A DNA stretch of 64,000 nucleotides. It comes from Marsupella aquatica. Lineage: Eukaryota; Marchantiophyta. Positions 12,240-22,911 of this stretch are shown here, one piece after another. Under the pieces are notes generated by a model that saw only the letters and a list, made by a program, of their open reading frames with translations, had not been told where the DNA came from and did not search any database. How positions within the stretch are numbered: the stretch's first letter is position 1; the number at the start of each line of letters is the position of its first letter. The stretch is from the NCBI GenBank assembly GCA_973895155.1, contig OZ316898.1, positions 19,964,001 through 20,028,000 on the forward strand. Direction: 5' to 3'. The position numbers and the translations under genes were made by a program.

Positions 12240-13873
12240 TGGTGTGACATAACTCTCCAATAGGTCGTCTCAAACCTTGTAGTTGTGGGGAAAAAACCAG
12301 AAATCACCAATTCTGGTCATGGGTCAGGAGTGTCGGGACAGGCATTTTTGTGTCCGCCACGATTTTCCAGGAATTCATGACTGATTGCGACCTGAGACAG
12401 AAAGGAGAGGTTTGAGACTCACTAATGTAAAGGGCTTTAGCTAGAGTTTTGAAGGGGCATTATTGACAGTTCTTGCTTCATAAGAGGGTGTTAGTACACT
12501 TGAAGACCTAAGAGATTTTTTCTTTTTATTATTTTTAGTAAAACTGAGGAGAAGTTTCATTATACCCCATCCAAATCTGGACTGACTGTGCATTCTTTTC
12601 ATAAAAAAATTGTGCATTCTTTTCATAAAAACACTGAACTAGCAAAAAAAATTCAGAAACTGAGCTTCGGATGGAAGAAGGCTTTGTCTCTGCAAATTCC
12701 CATGGACTGGGTTCAGGGACTGGATTGGAGACATTCGATCATGTACATAGATCCAAAAAAATTCCAAATAACAAACAGGTCTCCAATGTGTTCTTTTATG
12801 TACAATCTACTACTTCACAAAATCTGAAGCTTTTCTGAGATCATTTGTTCAGTTTACAATGATTACAACAATGCAATTTATTAGTAAGATTTGGAGTAAT
12901 GGTTGCCATGGAAAAATGAAGGGCATCAAGGTGTGGAAGCAAATAAAAATAAAAATAGGAAAACCAAGTTACCACGGCGGGTACTCTGCAGCACTCTACG
13001 TCGACTTCCATGTGCATAGATTCTGTTGCGGAAGTTGGCCCCTTTTACGCAGATTGTAACGACAGGTTTTCTGTTGGGCACGGACTGATGATGAACCATA
13101 AATAGCGGATCCATGCTTGGCAAGTGACCTTCAGCTGGGCATGCCTGTGATAACAACGAGTACGATTGTTCTAGGTGGATCGTGGTGTACGTGAGTCTTC
13201 CTTTCAGCTCGAATCGATGCGTGGGACTAATTAAGAGTTCTAAGTCATTTGTGGAAACGAGTGAGTAAGTTATGTGGGCGCTGGAATGAAGCAAATCGGG
13301 TGAGTACTATTTCTAGGAACGAAATCTCACCAGGCTTGATCACTCGATGTCGAGTGCAAAGATAATTTAGCAAAATAGATTGAATGCAATTGAAATTCTG
13401 GAGTCGTTCAAGAAAGAATGCCTGGATACGGAGAAAAAAAGAGTTCCTTGATCATGAGCACTCAAATGCACTTTATCAAGTGTTTTCTCTATTGCCCTTG
13501 AGGAAATGATAATTTCGTCCGCTCTCATCCTGGTGATGCAATGGAGATGGAATGAACCTTGTGTCTCTGTAGTTCTTGCAGACATGATAATCTTGTCCAA
13601 AACTCGTGCTGGCGAGTCCAGAGAGAATGCACCTTGCTTCTCCATTCCGTGCACAAGCTCTTAAAACGCTGTTATCCACGAAATTGAAGCACGATGTTCG
13701 AATTGAAAACAACACTGGCTGCTTAAAGACCACTGAAAGGAAGCCAGGAATCGACCTTTCAATTCATATGCTCTGGACGACAGAACATTGTCTCTGTACT
13801 GAGATGTCAGCTTACGAAAGCGTTTCAGCCGAAAAAAAAAACGGCTCCAAGGAAGAAGAGAATTGAGCAGTCA
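12240..13873. other. Unassigned DNA
   Basis: No gene was recognised. At 12590-12630 a TGTGCATTCTTTTCATAAA unit occurs twice. The minus strand at about 13440-13650 shows two diverged copies of a segment of about 80 bp that stay open in one frame. It has no start context or family match, so I treat it as repeat sequence. Confidence 0.35.
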
Positions 13874-13968
13874 ACTCAATGACATTCATAATCAGTTTGA
13901 ATGATTCTAATTACTTGAGTCGACTCAATGACATTCATAATCAGTTTGAATGATTCTAATTACTTGAA
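13874..13968. repeat. 49-bp direct repeat, two copies
   Basis: Copies begin at 13874 and 13923. Both carry ACTCAATGACATTCATAATC and then TTGAATGATTCTAATTACTTG without visible changes. This is a recent tandem duplication. Confidence 0.85.
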
Positions 13969-15085
13969 GGTCATTCTAACGTGAACCTCCCTGTCACAAA
14001 GAAGGAAACATCGAACATTGAAACTGAGGCGTGATATCAATCTGCAATGGAAGCTTCCATTGCTCTTCATGAGGAAAGTCTTCATAAATCAAGGGCACGG
14101 ACATGGAACATGAAAGGCAATCATTGGAACACCCCACAGCTATTAGATGGAACTATGTTTTTTTGTCTTGAAAAAACCTAAATTCATTCAAAAAGCCATC
14201 ATACAACATGGGATTCCCCAGGTCCCTCCCTATGATCAAACATAGTTCCGGCCTGTTTTGCCTTTGGGGTGTGGGTTGCCCAGGGGCCAGGGCTTTCCCT
14301 CCCTTCACATAACCAAAACGAACAGAAAAAGTGGGAGATTTAGGGTGTTCATTAAAGTTTTCCCTAAATCCCTAAACTCTTGGTCAATTTTCTGAGTGAA
14401 CCACTAGTGTTGGAGCTAAAAGACAAGGTCAAACAGCCCAATGGTGTACCTGATATGCCAAATTTTTAGTCACCTTTAATCTTGATTCCACTAAACAGAA
14501 TTCATATGCATAACTCACCTGAAATTTTAACATTGACTCTGCCTCATCCGCTCTGTTCATAGTGGCTTATATGAACCGCCTAAGTCCCAATCTAGTTGAA
14601 CTACTCAGCCGGCACATTTACAAGAAAACTATATTGGTTTTGGCCAAATTTGCCAGTGGAAAACATTCCCTCACAACTGTAGATTGTTTATGCAGAACTG
14701 TTTTGCTTTGATACCTCTAGACAGTGCACCTTCACATTGAGTGTAATCTTTAAGGTTTTTCCTTAACAGCCAGAGTGGCTAATGTCAGGTGTGTGAAGGA
14801 GAAGATGTTAATTATATTTCTTATGTGAAATTCCCAAATTATTTTCTGACCATTAGATCTCCCTATATTTAAGGATGACTGTTAGATTCTGGCTAGTAGG
14901 GCCTGTGTCTAGGTGGAAAACTGGCAAATGAGACATAGAAAAACTGGCTAAATTTTGCCAAAAGTGGCAAAGACTTTGTTGGGAGGTTGAGACTAGTGTA
15001 CACTAGCCACCCAAAAAAAAATGTTGTTCACCTTCACCTAAAGTAGGTTCATTAATTAAGAGGAACTATAGATCATCCAATGAGA
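13969..15085. other. Unassigned DNA
   Basis: No ORF of interest and no clear element ends were seen. This is the left flank of the repeat nest. Confidence 0.35.
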
Positions 15086-15222
15086 GGGCGCGGGGCGGAT
15101 TGAACCTGGGGCCTTTCAATTCCAGGCTCACCCCCTAGCCAACTAACCGAAGCCAGTTGATTTGACACAAATTTAACTTCTGAGCCTTGGTAACTACGGT
15201 TACTTTGGTTACTCCTCTGCCT

Positions 15223-15277
<55 letters not shown>

Positions 15278-15311
15278 AGGAGGAGTTGAGAAGACAAGCA
15301 CTGTACACTCA
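15086..15311 (-). repeat. tRNA-like dispersed repeat, copy 1 (candidate SINE)
   Basis: On the minus strand the unit carries a B-box-like GGTTCAATCC (15097-15106) and, about 30 bp upstream, an A-box-like TGGCTTCGGTTAGTTGG (15139-15155). This is the arrangement of a tRNA-derived pol III promoter. Further upstream are GTAACCGTAGTTACC and a CT/GA run at about 15225-15272. The same order of blocks recurs in three other copies. The promoter-like part is not at the 5' edge of the shared unit, which is unusual for a SINE, so the class is tentative. Confidence 0.5.
15225..15272. repeat. CT microsatellite
   Basis: This is an almost perfect (CT)n run inside the tRNA-like repeat copy 1. Shorter runs occur at the matching place in copy 4 (about 22623-22646). 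The expandable tract is therefore part of the dispersed unit. Confidence 0.9.
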
Positions 15312-15627
15312 GGAGAGTTGTTCAAAGCAGGGTCACAAAGTTTACAACCAGGGGCCAAGTAGATAATCAGAACTTGCATCGATCAAATCCTGTAGGATGC
15401 GTAAGGTGTGCAATGAATAATATTTATGTGTGTGTGTATCAATCGTACATCCTTTTATGTGTTCGATTAGTTTTACAACGTGTGCAATGAATAATATATA
15501 TCATTGGTACATACTTTCACATGTTCGAGTAGTTTAACAATAGTACATGTGTATTGACCTAGTTTCCCACACTCCCCACAAAACCACACACATGTACCCT
15601 TCACACCCCTATGTGTGGAAGGAGCAG

Positions 15628-15870
15628 GGGGGGATTGAACCTGGGACCTTTCAGTTCCAGGCTCATCCCCTACCCAACTAACCAAAGGCAGTTGGTTTGA
15701 CATGAAACTTCTGAGCCTTACTTTGGTTCCTCTTCTGCCGCTCTGCTCTGTTTGTCTATTTGTCTCTTCCTATTCTCTGTGTCCCTCTCACTCTCTTGTG
15801 AAAAGCGAACGAGTTGAGAAGACAAGGAGTGTAGTGAGTGTACAGTAGAGTACTCTTGCATCTGAATGAA
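15628..15870 (-). repeat. tRNA-like dispersed repeat, copy 2 (candidate SINE)
   Basis: It has the same blocks as copy 1: B-box-like GGTTCAATCC on the minus strand (15632-15641), an A-box-like segment near 15675-15692, and a longer 5' part ending near 15870. It lacks the GTAACCGTAGTTACC block present in copy 1 and has a short CT-rich tract instead of a long one. Confidence 0.5.
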
Positions 15871-15950
15871 TGACATAGTTACAAAGAATCTAGCGAATTT
15901 TAGCCAAATTTGCACCTAAAAAAATACTTTGCTCCACACTCCTCTGTGGA

Positions 15951-16260
15951 GGGGGGGATTGAACCTGGGACCTTTCAATTCCAGGCTCATCCCCTAGCCA
16001 ATCCCCTAGCCAACTAACCCGCCAACTAACCAAAGCCAGCTCATTGACGTGAAACTTTTGAGCCTCGTTAACTAGAGGGATTTGGGTGATCGGACCCCTG
16101 ACTAAGTTTTGGGTACATTGATTCAAGGTCAATCAATGGTTTGGATCACTCAGGGGTCCTATCAAGTAACACATTTCATTTTGGGTCTGATCAAGTAAAT
16201 ACCTCTTGGTAACTACTGTTACTTTGGTTCCTCATCTACCTCTCTGCCCTGTTTGTCTAT
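15951..16260 (-). repeat. tRNA-like dispersed repeat, copy 3, split by a MITE
   Basis: The left part is 15951-16073, with B-box-like GGTTCAATCC at 15956-15965 on the minus strand and an extra internal duplication of the CCCTAGCCAA/CCAACTAACC blocks. The right part resumes after the MITE at 16207 with TGGTAACTACTGTTACTTTGG, exactly where copy 1 is uninterrupted. Confidence 0.5.
16074..16206. mobile_element. Foldback MITE, copy 1 (internally short)
   Basis: The ends are AGAGGGATTTG and AAATACCTCT, with an inner complementary pair GATCGGACCCCTGA on the left and a longer AGGGGTCCTATCAAG...TGATCAAGTAAAT arm on the right. The flanks CGTTAACT (16066-16073) and TGGTAACT (16207-16214) form an imperfect 8-9 bp target duplication. 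The uninterrupted host sequence is seen at 15183-15205. An 8-9 bp duplication fits hAT- or Mutator-type non-autonomous elements. Confidence 0.6.
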
Positions 16261-16334
16261 TCATGCCCTAGCCAACCCCTAGCCAACTAACGGAAGCCAA
16301 CTGGTTGACGTGAAACTTTTGAGTCCCTGTAACT
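16261..16334 (-). repeat. tRNA-like dispersed repeat, copy 4, left fragment
   Basis: It carries the CCTAGCCAACTAAC...GAAGCCAACTGGTTGACGTG block and stops at the MITE that contains the copia element. Its other half continues at 22430. The B-box part is missing because the copy is truncated at 16261. Confidence 0.5.
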
Positions 16335-16437
16335 AGAGGGATTTGCTTGATCAGACCCCAAAATGAAACATGTTACTTGATAGGACCCATGATTGAGTGA
16401 TCCAGATCATTGATTGACCTTGAATCAATGTACCCAA

Positions 16438-16442
16438 AACTT
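16438..16442. other. Left target-site duplication of the copia element
   Basis: AACTT here matches AACTT at 22277-22281, directly outside the two LTRs. A 5-bp duplication is the rule for Ty1/copia integration. Confidence 0.85.
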
Positions 16443-16777
16443 TGTTGTTAGATATTGCTCTAGTCTTGTGACTCATGAGCTAACTACAGTTAGGCTAACT
16501 CGGGTTAGGACTTAGATAATGTTAGCGGTAGTGTTGTTGTGCATATAGCCAGACCCTGGTGGAACTTAGGCTCATTGTTACGGAGCTAGTTAAGAGATAG
16601 GGAGAGCTTGTGTTGTGGATGCTTGGTATGGCCGGTCGGCCTAGAGTGCAGTAAAGCTCTTGTGTGTTCCCGTGGACGTAGCCTCATGTGGAGGTGAACC
16701 ACGTATCTCTCTGTGTCGACTCTTGTGCGTTGGATGGTTCATGGGCTTGCCGTTATGAATGTTGTCTATGCTCAACA
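16443..16777 (+). repeat. 5' LTR of the copia element
   Basis: 335 bp, starting TGTTGTTAGATATTG and ending TGCTCAACA, so the ends form the short inverted repeat TGTTG/CAACA. Compared with the 3' LTR it lacks AAGGCTGATGCC after CATATAGCC. Confidence 0.95.
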
Positions 16778-16779
16778 AC

Positions 16780-16791
16780 TGGTATCAGAGC
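16780..16791 (+). other. Primer-binding site, initiator tRNA-Met
   Basis: TGGTATCAGAGC lies two bases after the 5' LTR. It is complementary to the 3' end of plant initiator tRNA-Met, the standard primer of plant copia elements. Confidence 0.95.
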
Positions 16792-17460
16792 ATGCCTGGG
16801 AGGTGACAAGGTTTTTTCGTGACAGGTTTTTCCAACGTTCATTATCGATGGTACATTTGGAGTTTCGTCGCATGAAACTTGAATGTGTGTGGCTGTGCGG
16901 CACACATACCGACTGCCCCATACGGGGTATTATTGTGAATTAAGGGGCTTAAGGACCCCCTTTAGCCCCCTTTTTCCTTGTTTTTTCCTCTTTTTGGTGT
17001 TTCCTCTTGTGCCAGGACCTGTCGTCCTCCGTTTTAACCGCTCCAATAGGGGGAACGGCCCCCTGTGAGACCTGTCGAACTGTGCGGGAATATTCCCAAA
17101 AAACAGAGAGCTGTTTTTTGGCCGTCCGACAAAGATTCTGTCCGTTGAACGGTAACTTTTTTGGTTCTTTTTCGACAAGGACGTTGCCACTGGAGTTAGC
17201 AACGCGGCGCACCGATTACATTGTGATTCCAACGACGGGTTGTACTGGGTATTTCGGTTATTCTCCGAGGTGGTCAAAACGGGGGAGTTTCCCAAGGTTT
17301 TACCCACCCCGGCCGAAATTTGAAAAACATTTCCGTCAAATTTTGATTTTGATTTCGGATTTCAGTATTGGACTCCTAGCTTCGTGGGCTACGCGGCGGT
17401 GTTGAGTTTTGAGTTTTGTGAGAAGTTTCAAAAAAAGACGTTTTTTCGTGATTGTTTCAT

Positions 17461-20400
17461 ATGAGTGACTCGGAGGATACTGGAAGAATTGGCATCGGTG
17501 GAGCTTCAGGATCGCGACGGTCAGACGGAGAATCTGAGGAAGAGCTGCTACCGTTTGAGGAAGAACTAGTGACACCGGTAAGATCACCGGTGCGGCGTGC
17601 AGTGGAGGAAGCTGTACTACTACCAGAGCTGTTGGTAGTGGGGAAGAAGAGGGAGATGGCTAGATTTGGGAGGAGTGAAGTTTGAGGTGGAGTACGATGG
17701 TCGTACTGATTACTTGCTGTGGAAGAAGCAAGTGAAGGGTGTCCTTTGGGCCATGGGCTTAGCTCATCTGCTCTCTTCGCGAGAGCAGTATGATGGAGAG
17801 GAGGAGATTTCTGTGAGACAGTGGAGACAAGAGCAGGTGATTGCTGTCAATGCAGTGATGCTATATCTCAAGCCGCACATCATCAAGCAGTTGGATGATT
17901 ATGCGGATTGCGCGTCACTGTTCAAGGCTCTAAGAGAGAAGTACTACCGGGAAGATGCGTCAGACCGGCTGTACAAGAAGTCTCTCTTGATGAGCCTCAG
18001 GCTCAAGGAAGGGAGCAAGATGCAGGATCACCTGGATGAATTTGACAGTCTAGCGGTGGATCTGTCAAACCTGGGAAAAAGAGTTAAAGATGAGGATAAG
18101 GCCTTGCTTCTGCTAAGCTCCTTACCGCCGTCATATCAGGGCTTGAAACAGGTGCTCTTGTACAGAGATCTGAAGTCCATTTCATATAATGAGGTGGTGA
18201 GCTCCTTGCTGTCTGATGATGCTCAGAAGAAGTTGGGTCAATCACAGACAGCATCTTCTTCTGGCAATGCGCTAAATGTGAACAGGGGAAGAGCAACGCA
18301 GCGCACGAATGGGCAGAACAGGTTTAGATCTACATCACGGGGGAGATCTAAATCCAGAGGGAAATCGCAAGAGAGGAAGCCTCTTGCATGTTGGAATTGT
18401 GGCAAGCCTGGCCACATGAAAAGGGATTGTCGAGTAAAGGTCCCTACTGCCTCTGCTAACGCGACATCGAGCTCGCATGAGGTAGATTTACTCGATGATG
18501 ATGACATATTGTGATGTCAAGGTTATGCTCTCAACGTAGTGTCAAATCCAGGTAGTGATGATTGGATTCTAGATAGTGCATGTACTTTTCACATTTCCTC
18601 TAGGAGAGATTTTTTCAGTTCTTACACGGATTCCAACGGTTCAGTGTTGATGGGAAATGGAATCCCATGTCAAGTGGTTGGACTTGGATCTATTAGATTT
18701 CAGATGTTTGATGGTACTGTAAGAACGTTGAGGAATGTGAGATATATTCCCAGCATGATGAAAAATCTCATTTCACTTGGAGTTTTAGAAGCAAATGGCC
18801 ATCAGTGGAGTTCTGCTAATGGTGTCCTTCAGGTTTCAACTGGTACTAAAGTTGTATTGAAGGGAAAGAGACATTGCAATCTATACGTTTTGGAGGGCAG
18901 TGTAGTTTGTGATGAAGCCAATGTAACCTTATCTCATGAGGAGACGGCCCGGCTGTGGCACTTCCGTTTGGGTCACATGAGTGAAAAAGATTTGGTTATT
19001 CTTCAGAAGAAAGGATTACTTTCTAATTTGCTATCTTGTAAGTTGGAATTTTGTGAGCACTGTGTGCTAGGAAAGCAGCACAGAAAACCCTTCGGAGTTG
19101 GAACTCACACCAGCAAGGAGGTACTTGAGTATGTACATAGTGATGTGTGGGGTCCAGCCCCTACTCCCTCACATTCTGGACGGTTATACTATGTCACATT
19201 CATAGACGATTACTCAAGGTATGTGTGGATATATTTTCTACACAATAAGTCTAATGTTTTTGCCACTTTTAAGGAGTGAAAAGCCCAAGTTGAGAATCAG
19301 ACTGGTAATAAGGTGAGATATCTTCAATCGGATAACGGCAGTGAATACAGTTCCGGTGAATTTAGAACGTATTGTAAGGAGCAGGGGATAACCCTCCATC
19401 TCACAACAAGTTATACTCCTCAGCACAATGGTATTTCTGAGAGACTCAACCGAACACTATTGGACCGCTCGAGGAGTATGTTGAGTCAATCATGCTTACC
19501 ACATGAGTTTTGGGCTGAAGCTGTCAACATTGCAGCTTATTTGGTAAATTTTTCTCCATCCAGTTCTATTGGATTCAAGACTCCGTTTGAAATGAGATAC
19601 GGGCGTCCAGCAGATTACTCACATGTAAGGATTTTTGGATGTGATGCTTATGTGCTTACACCTTCCCAGCTTCGATCCAAGCTGGAGTCCAAGTCGAAGA
19701 AGTGCATTTTCCTTGGCTATCAGAAAGGTGTAAAGGGTTATAGGTTATGGGATCCAGTAACCTATAAGCTAATTGTCAGTAGAGATGTGTCCTTTAATGA
19801 ATCCAGATCATCAAAGGAGGGGGAGAGTTCTCAGGACTCCCATACTGACAAGGGGAAATCTCCCATCCCGGACCGGGTTGAGGGAGAGATTAGTCATGAT
19901 GATGTTCATGACAGGAGAGATGGAGAAGCTTCGGGCTTGGAGCTAGTTCCTGTGATGGAACAAGATGAGCAGATTGTTGCTGGGGTACCTCAAATTCAGC
20001 CAGCAGCAGCAACAGATCAACCTAAGTCATCTACTAGAAGAACTTCCAGTCGTTCTACTAGAGCTCCTACCAGATATGGTCAATGGGCAGACTCATCTAA
20101 GTTAGATGATATTGACATTGCACCTGATGAAGATGACATGGCTTTGATCTTGGAAGAAGGAGAGCCTTCTTCGTACAGTGAGGCTTGTGCTTCAGAGCAG
20201 AAGCATGAGTGGAATGCAGCAATGCAGAGGGAGTTGCAATCTTTGAGTGACAACAAAACATGGGAGTTGGTGGAGCTTCCAAGAGGTCAGCAAGTGGTGG
20301 ACAACAAGTGGATTTACAAGTTGAAGGACAATCCTTCAGAGGGTGGAGATAAGATCTACAAGGCAAGGCTTGTTGCCAAGGGGTTCACTCAGGAGAAAGG

Positions 20401-21733
20401 AGTGGACTACAATGAGGTCTTTTCACCGGTGGCTAAGTATTCCACAATTCGGATCTTGTGTCAACTTGTTATGTTTTTTGGTCTGGTGATGGATCAGATG
20501 GATGTTGTTACTGCTTTTCTCTATGGCAACTTGGAATAGTTGATCTTCATGAGACAACCACTAGGCTTTATGAAGAAGGGCCAAGAGAACCTAGTTTGCA
20601 GACTGCTCAAGTCCTTGTATGGATTGAAGCAGTCTCCCAGACAGTGGAACAAGCGGTTTGATGATTTCATGCTTGCTCAAGGTTTTACAAGGATGGTGTA
20701 TGATCCTTGTGTGTATACAAAATCAATCAAGAATGATGTATTTGGTTTCATCATTCTGGTGATCTATGTGGATGACATGCTGATTGTGGCTAAAGATCAA
20801 TCTGAGGTTGACAGTCTCAAGGCAAAATTGAGTGTTGAATTCAGGATGAAGGATCTTGGTAAGGCCAAGAGGATCTTAGGGATGGAGATTTTTAGGAACT
20901 CTGAGACTGGATAGTTGTGCTTGAATCAAGGCCAGTATGCGAGGAAAGTACTTGCACGATTCAACATGGAGAACTGTAAGCCAATGAGTATTCCTTTAGC
21001 TTCACATTTCAAGTTATCATCGGCTTTCTGTCCTACGGATGCTGTGGAGAAAAGTCTGATGGCTAAGATTCCTTATGAGAAGGCAGTAGATAATCTGATG
21101 TATTTGATGACTTGTACTAGGCCTGACTTGGCCCTAGCGATGGGCAAGGTTAGCAGATTTATGTCAAATCCAGGGAAGGTACATTGGGAAGCTGTGAAGT
21201 GGATTCTCAGGTATCTGAAGGGAACAGAGGACTATGGATTGCTATTTGATAATAGATCAGATAGAACGTTAGTTGGCTATGTAGATTCTGACTATGGAGG
21301 CTGTCTGGATACAAGGAGGTCTACAACTGGGTTTGTATACACTCTTGGAGGAGGATATATCAGTTGGAAATCTACCTTGCAGAAGTGCATATCTCAGTCT
21401 ACTACAAAAGCAGAGTATGTTGCAGCAGCAGAAGCAGCAAAGGAAGCAATTTGGTTGGACAAGTTGATCGCGGAGATGGGTTTAGAGCATGGCAAAATGA
21501 CTCTAAATTGTGATAGTCAGAGTGCTCTTCACTTGGCTGCTAACCAGGTGATGGATAGCAGGGTGAAGCACATTGATATCAGGTACCATTTTATCAGGCA
21601 AGCAGTGTCTGATAAAACTTTTGAGCTAGTCAAGATTGATGGAAAGCTCAATCCCGCTGATGCCTTTACCAAAGTGATTCCTTTGGAGAGTTTCTCAAGA
21701 CACCGTGCTACTTTACAGGTTTTGCAGTTGTAG
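17461..21733 (+). pseudogene. Copia gag-pol, broken
   Basis: An acidic N-terminal segment opens at ATG 17461 and runs to 17685. The main frame opens at about 17666, so a one-base shift separates them. The main frame continues to the stop at 21731-21733 but is cut by TGA 18512-18514 (after gag), TGA 19277-19279 (within integrase), TAG 20537-20539 (within reverse transcriptase) and TAG 20912-20914 (after the YVDD region). Domains in order: UBN2-type gag; a CCHC knuckle at 18389-18430; protease with WILDSA (near 18560); integrase with HHCC zinc part (near 18955-19080) and catalytic core; reverse transcriptase with YVDDM (near 20766); RNase H near 21240-21700. The stop between gag and pol could in principle be a natural control point, but the other three fall inside or between enzyme domains and are plain damage. 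Confidence 0.93.
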
Positions 21734-21929
21734 TGCAAGTAGAGTTATTTAGCAATGTGTGACTATTTGTATATGGATTACTCATTCCTGTTAGGCTACG
21801 GCTTAGTTCTAGTTAACCTTTGTGGTTTTTAGGGGGAGACCTGGTTTGGTGATTGTCTAGAACTTCCCGCTGAGGATTCTATATGGTAGCATTTAGTCCA
21901 GTCCCCAAGACAAGAGTCAAGGGGGAGTT

Positions 21930-22276
21930 GGTTGTTAGATATTGCTCTAGTCTTGTGACTCATGAGCTAACTACAGTTAGGCTAACTCGGGTTAGGACTT
22001 AGCTAATGTTAGCGGTAGTGTTGTTGTGCATATAGCCAAGGCTGATGCCAGACCCTGGTGGAACTTAGGCTCATTGTTACGGAGCTAGTTGAGAGATATA
22101 GAGAGCTTGTGCTATGGATGCTTGGTATGGCCGGTCGGCCTAGAGTGCAGTAAAGCTCTTGTGTGTTCCCGTGGACGTAGCCTCATGTGGAGGTGAACCA
22201 CGTATCTCTCTGTGTCGACTCTTGTGCGTTGGATGGTTCATGGGCTTGCCGTTACGAATGTGGTCTATGCTCAACA
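21930..22276 (+). repeat. 3' LTR of the copia element
   Basis: 347 bp, ending TGCTCAACA. Its first base differs from the 5' LTR (GGTTG instead of TGTTG), and it carries the extra 12 bp AAGGCTGATGCC. A polypurine tract AAGGGGGAG lies two bases before it. Confidence 0.94.
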
Positions 22277-22281
22277 AACTT
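22277..22281. other. Right target-site duplication of the copia element
   Basis: AACTT, identical to 16438-16442. Confidence 0.85.
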
Positions 22282-22429
22282 CAGGGGTCTTGATACGACC
22301 CATGAGTGATCCAGACACGACCCATGAGTGATCCAGACCATTGATTGACCTTGAATCAATGTACCCAAAACGTCAGAGGCCCTATCAAGTAACATTTCAT
22401 TTTGCGGTCTGATCAAACAAATCACCCTC

Positions 22430-22724
22430 GATAACTACGGTTACTTTGGTTCCTCTTCTTGGTCTTCTTGGTAACTACGGTTACTTTGGTTCCACTTCTC
22501 GGTCTTCTCGTTAACTACGGTTACTTTGGTTCCTCCTCTCGGTCTTCTCGGTAACTACGGTTACTTTGGTTCCTCTTCTCTGCCGCTTTGCTGTGTTTGT
22601 CTGTTCGTCTCTTCGTATTCTCTGTCTCTCTCTCTCTCTCTCTCTCGTGGAAAGCGAAGGAGTTGAGAAGATGAGGAGTGTAGTGAGTGTACAGTAGAGT
22701 ACTCGTGCGTCTGAATGAATGGCG
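22430..22724 (-). repeat. tRNA-like dispersed repeat, copy 4, right fragment, with a 39-bp tandem expansion
   Basis: The block GGTAACTACGGTTACTTTGGT with TCCTCTTCTCGGTCTTCT is repeated four times at about 22430-22590. The normal unit follows: a CT-rich tract at 22623-22646, and the TGAGAAGA...GTGTAGTGAGTGTACAGTAGAGTACTC block shared with copy 2. The fourfold expansion is absent from the other copies. Confidence 0.55.
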
Positions 22725-22911
22725 TGCAACGAAGGGAATGATCAATGATGGGAGAGAAGACGAGGAGAAAGAAATGAATGGCGTGCAGCGAAGGAATGCG
22801 GAGAGACAAGACGAGGAGAAAGAATAATAATGCTGGTCCGACACAAGGAAACTCAATCACGTCAAATTCACCGATCGCTTTTTGCCGCTGAACTCGTCGT
22901 CGGCTGCGAAC
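22725..22911. other. Leader side of the DeSI-like gene
   Basis: A duplicated GAATGGCGTGCA(A/G)CGAAGG...GAGACAAGACGAGGAGAAAGAA-like unit spans about 22717-22825. The 5' end of the DeSI-like transcript probably lies here, so the transposon nest ends less than 200 bp from its start codon. Confidence 0.4.

Larger units (their letters stand above)
16443..22276 (+). mobile_element. Ty1/copia LTR retrotransposon, complete structure, coding region broken
   Basis: The element is 5.8 kb with LTRs of 335 and 347 bp, an initiator tRNA-Met primer site, a gag-pol region in the copia order (gag, protease, integrase, reverse transcriptase, RNase H), a polypurine tract at about 21919-21927, and an AACTT target duplication. 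By eye the LTRs differ by about nine substitutions (roughly 2.7 %) plus one 12-bp indel, so the insertion is neither brand new nor ancient. It sits inside a MITE. The reading frame carries four in-frame stops and one frameshift, so this copy is not expected to make its own proteins. Confidence 0.95.
16335..22429. mobile_element. Foldback MITE, copy 2, split by the copia element
   Basis: The left part (16335-16442) starts AGAGGGATTTGCTTGATCAG. The right part (22277-22429) ends with TGATCAAACAAATCACCCTC. The arms pair with each other (CCCCAAAATGAAACATGTTA against TAACATTTCATTTTG). Without the copia insert it would be about 255 bp. The flanks CTGTAACT (16327-16334) and GATAACT (22430-22436) form an imperfect target duplication at the same site of the tRNA-like repeat that copy 1 used. 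Confidence 0.55.

Noticed and set aside
15073-15297. Minus-strand ORF with a long Arg-Glu repeat
   Set aside because: The peptide repeat is the translation of the CT/GA microsatellite within a dispersed repeat.
16441-16445. TTTGT as the left target duplication of the copia element
   Set aside because: It does not match the right flank. Moving the LTR start to TGTTGTTAG gives TGTTG/CAACA ends and a perfect AACTT duplication.
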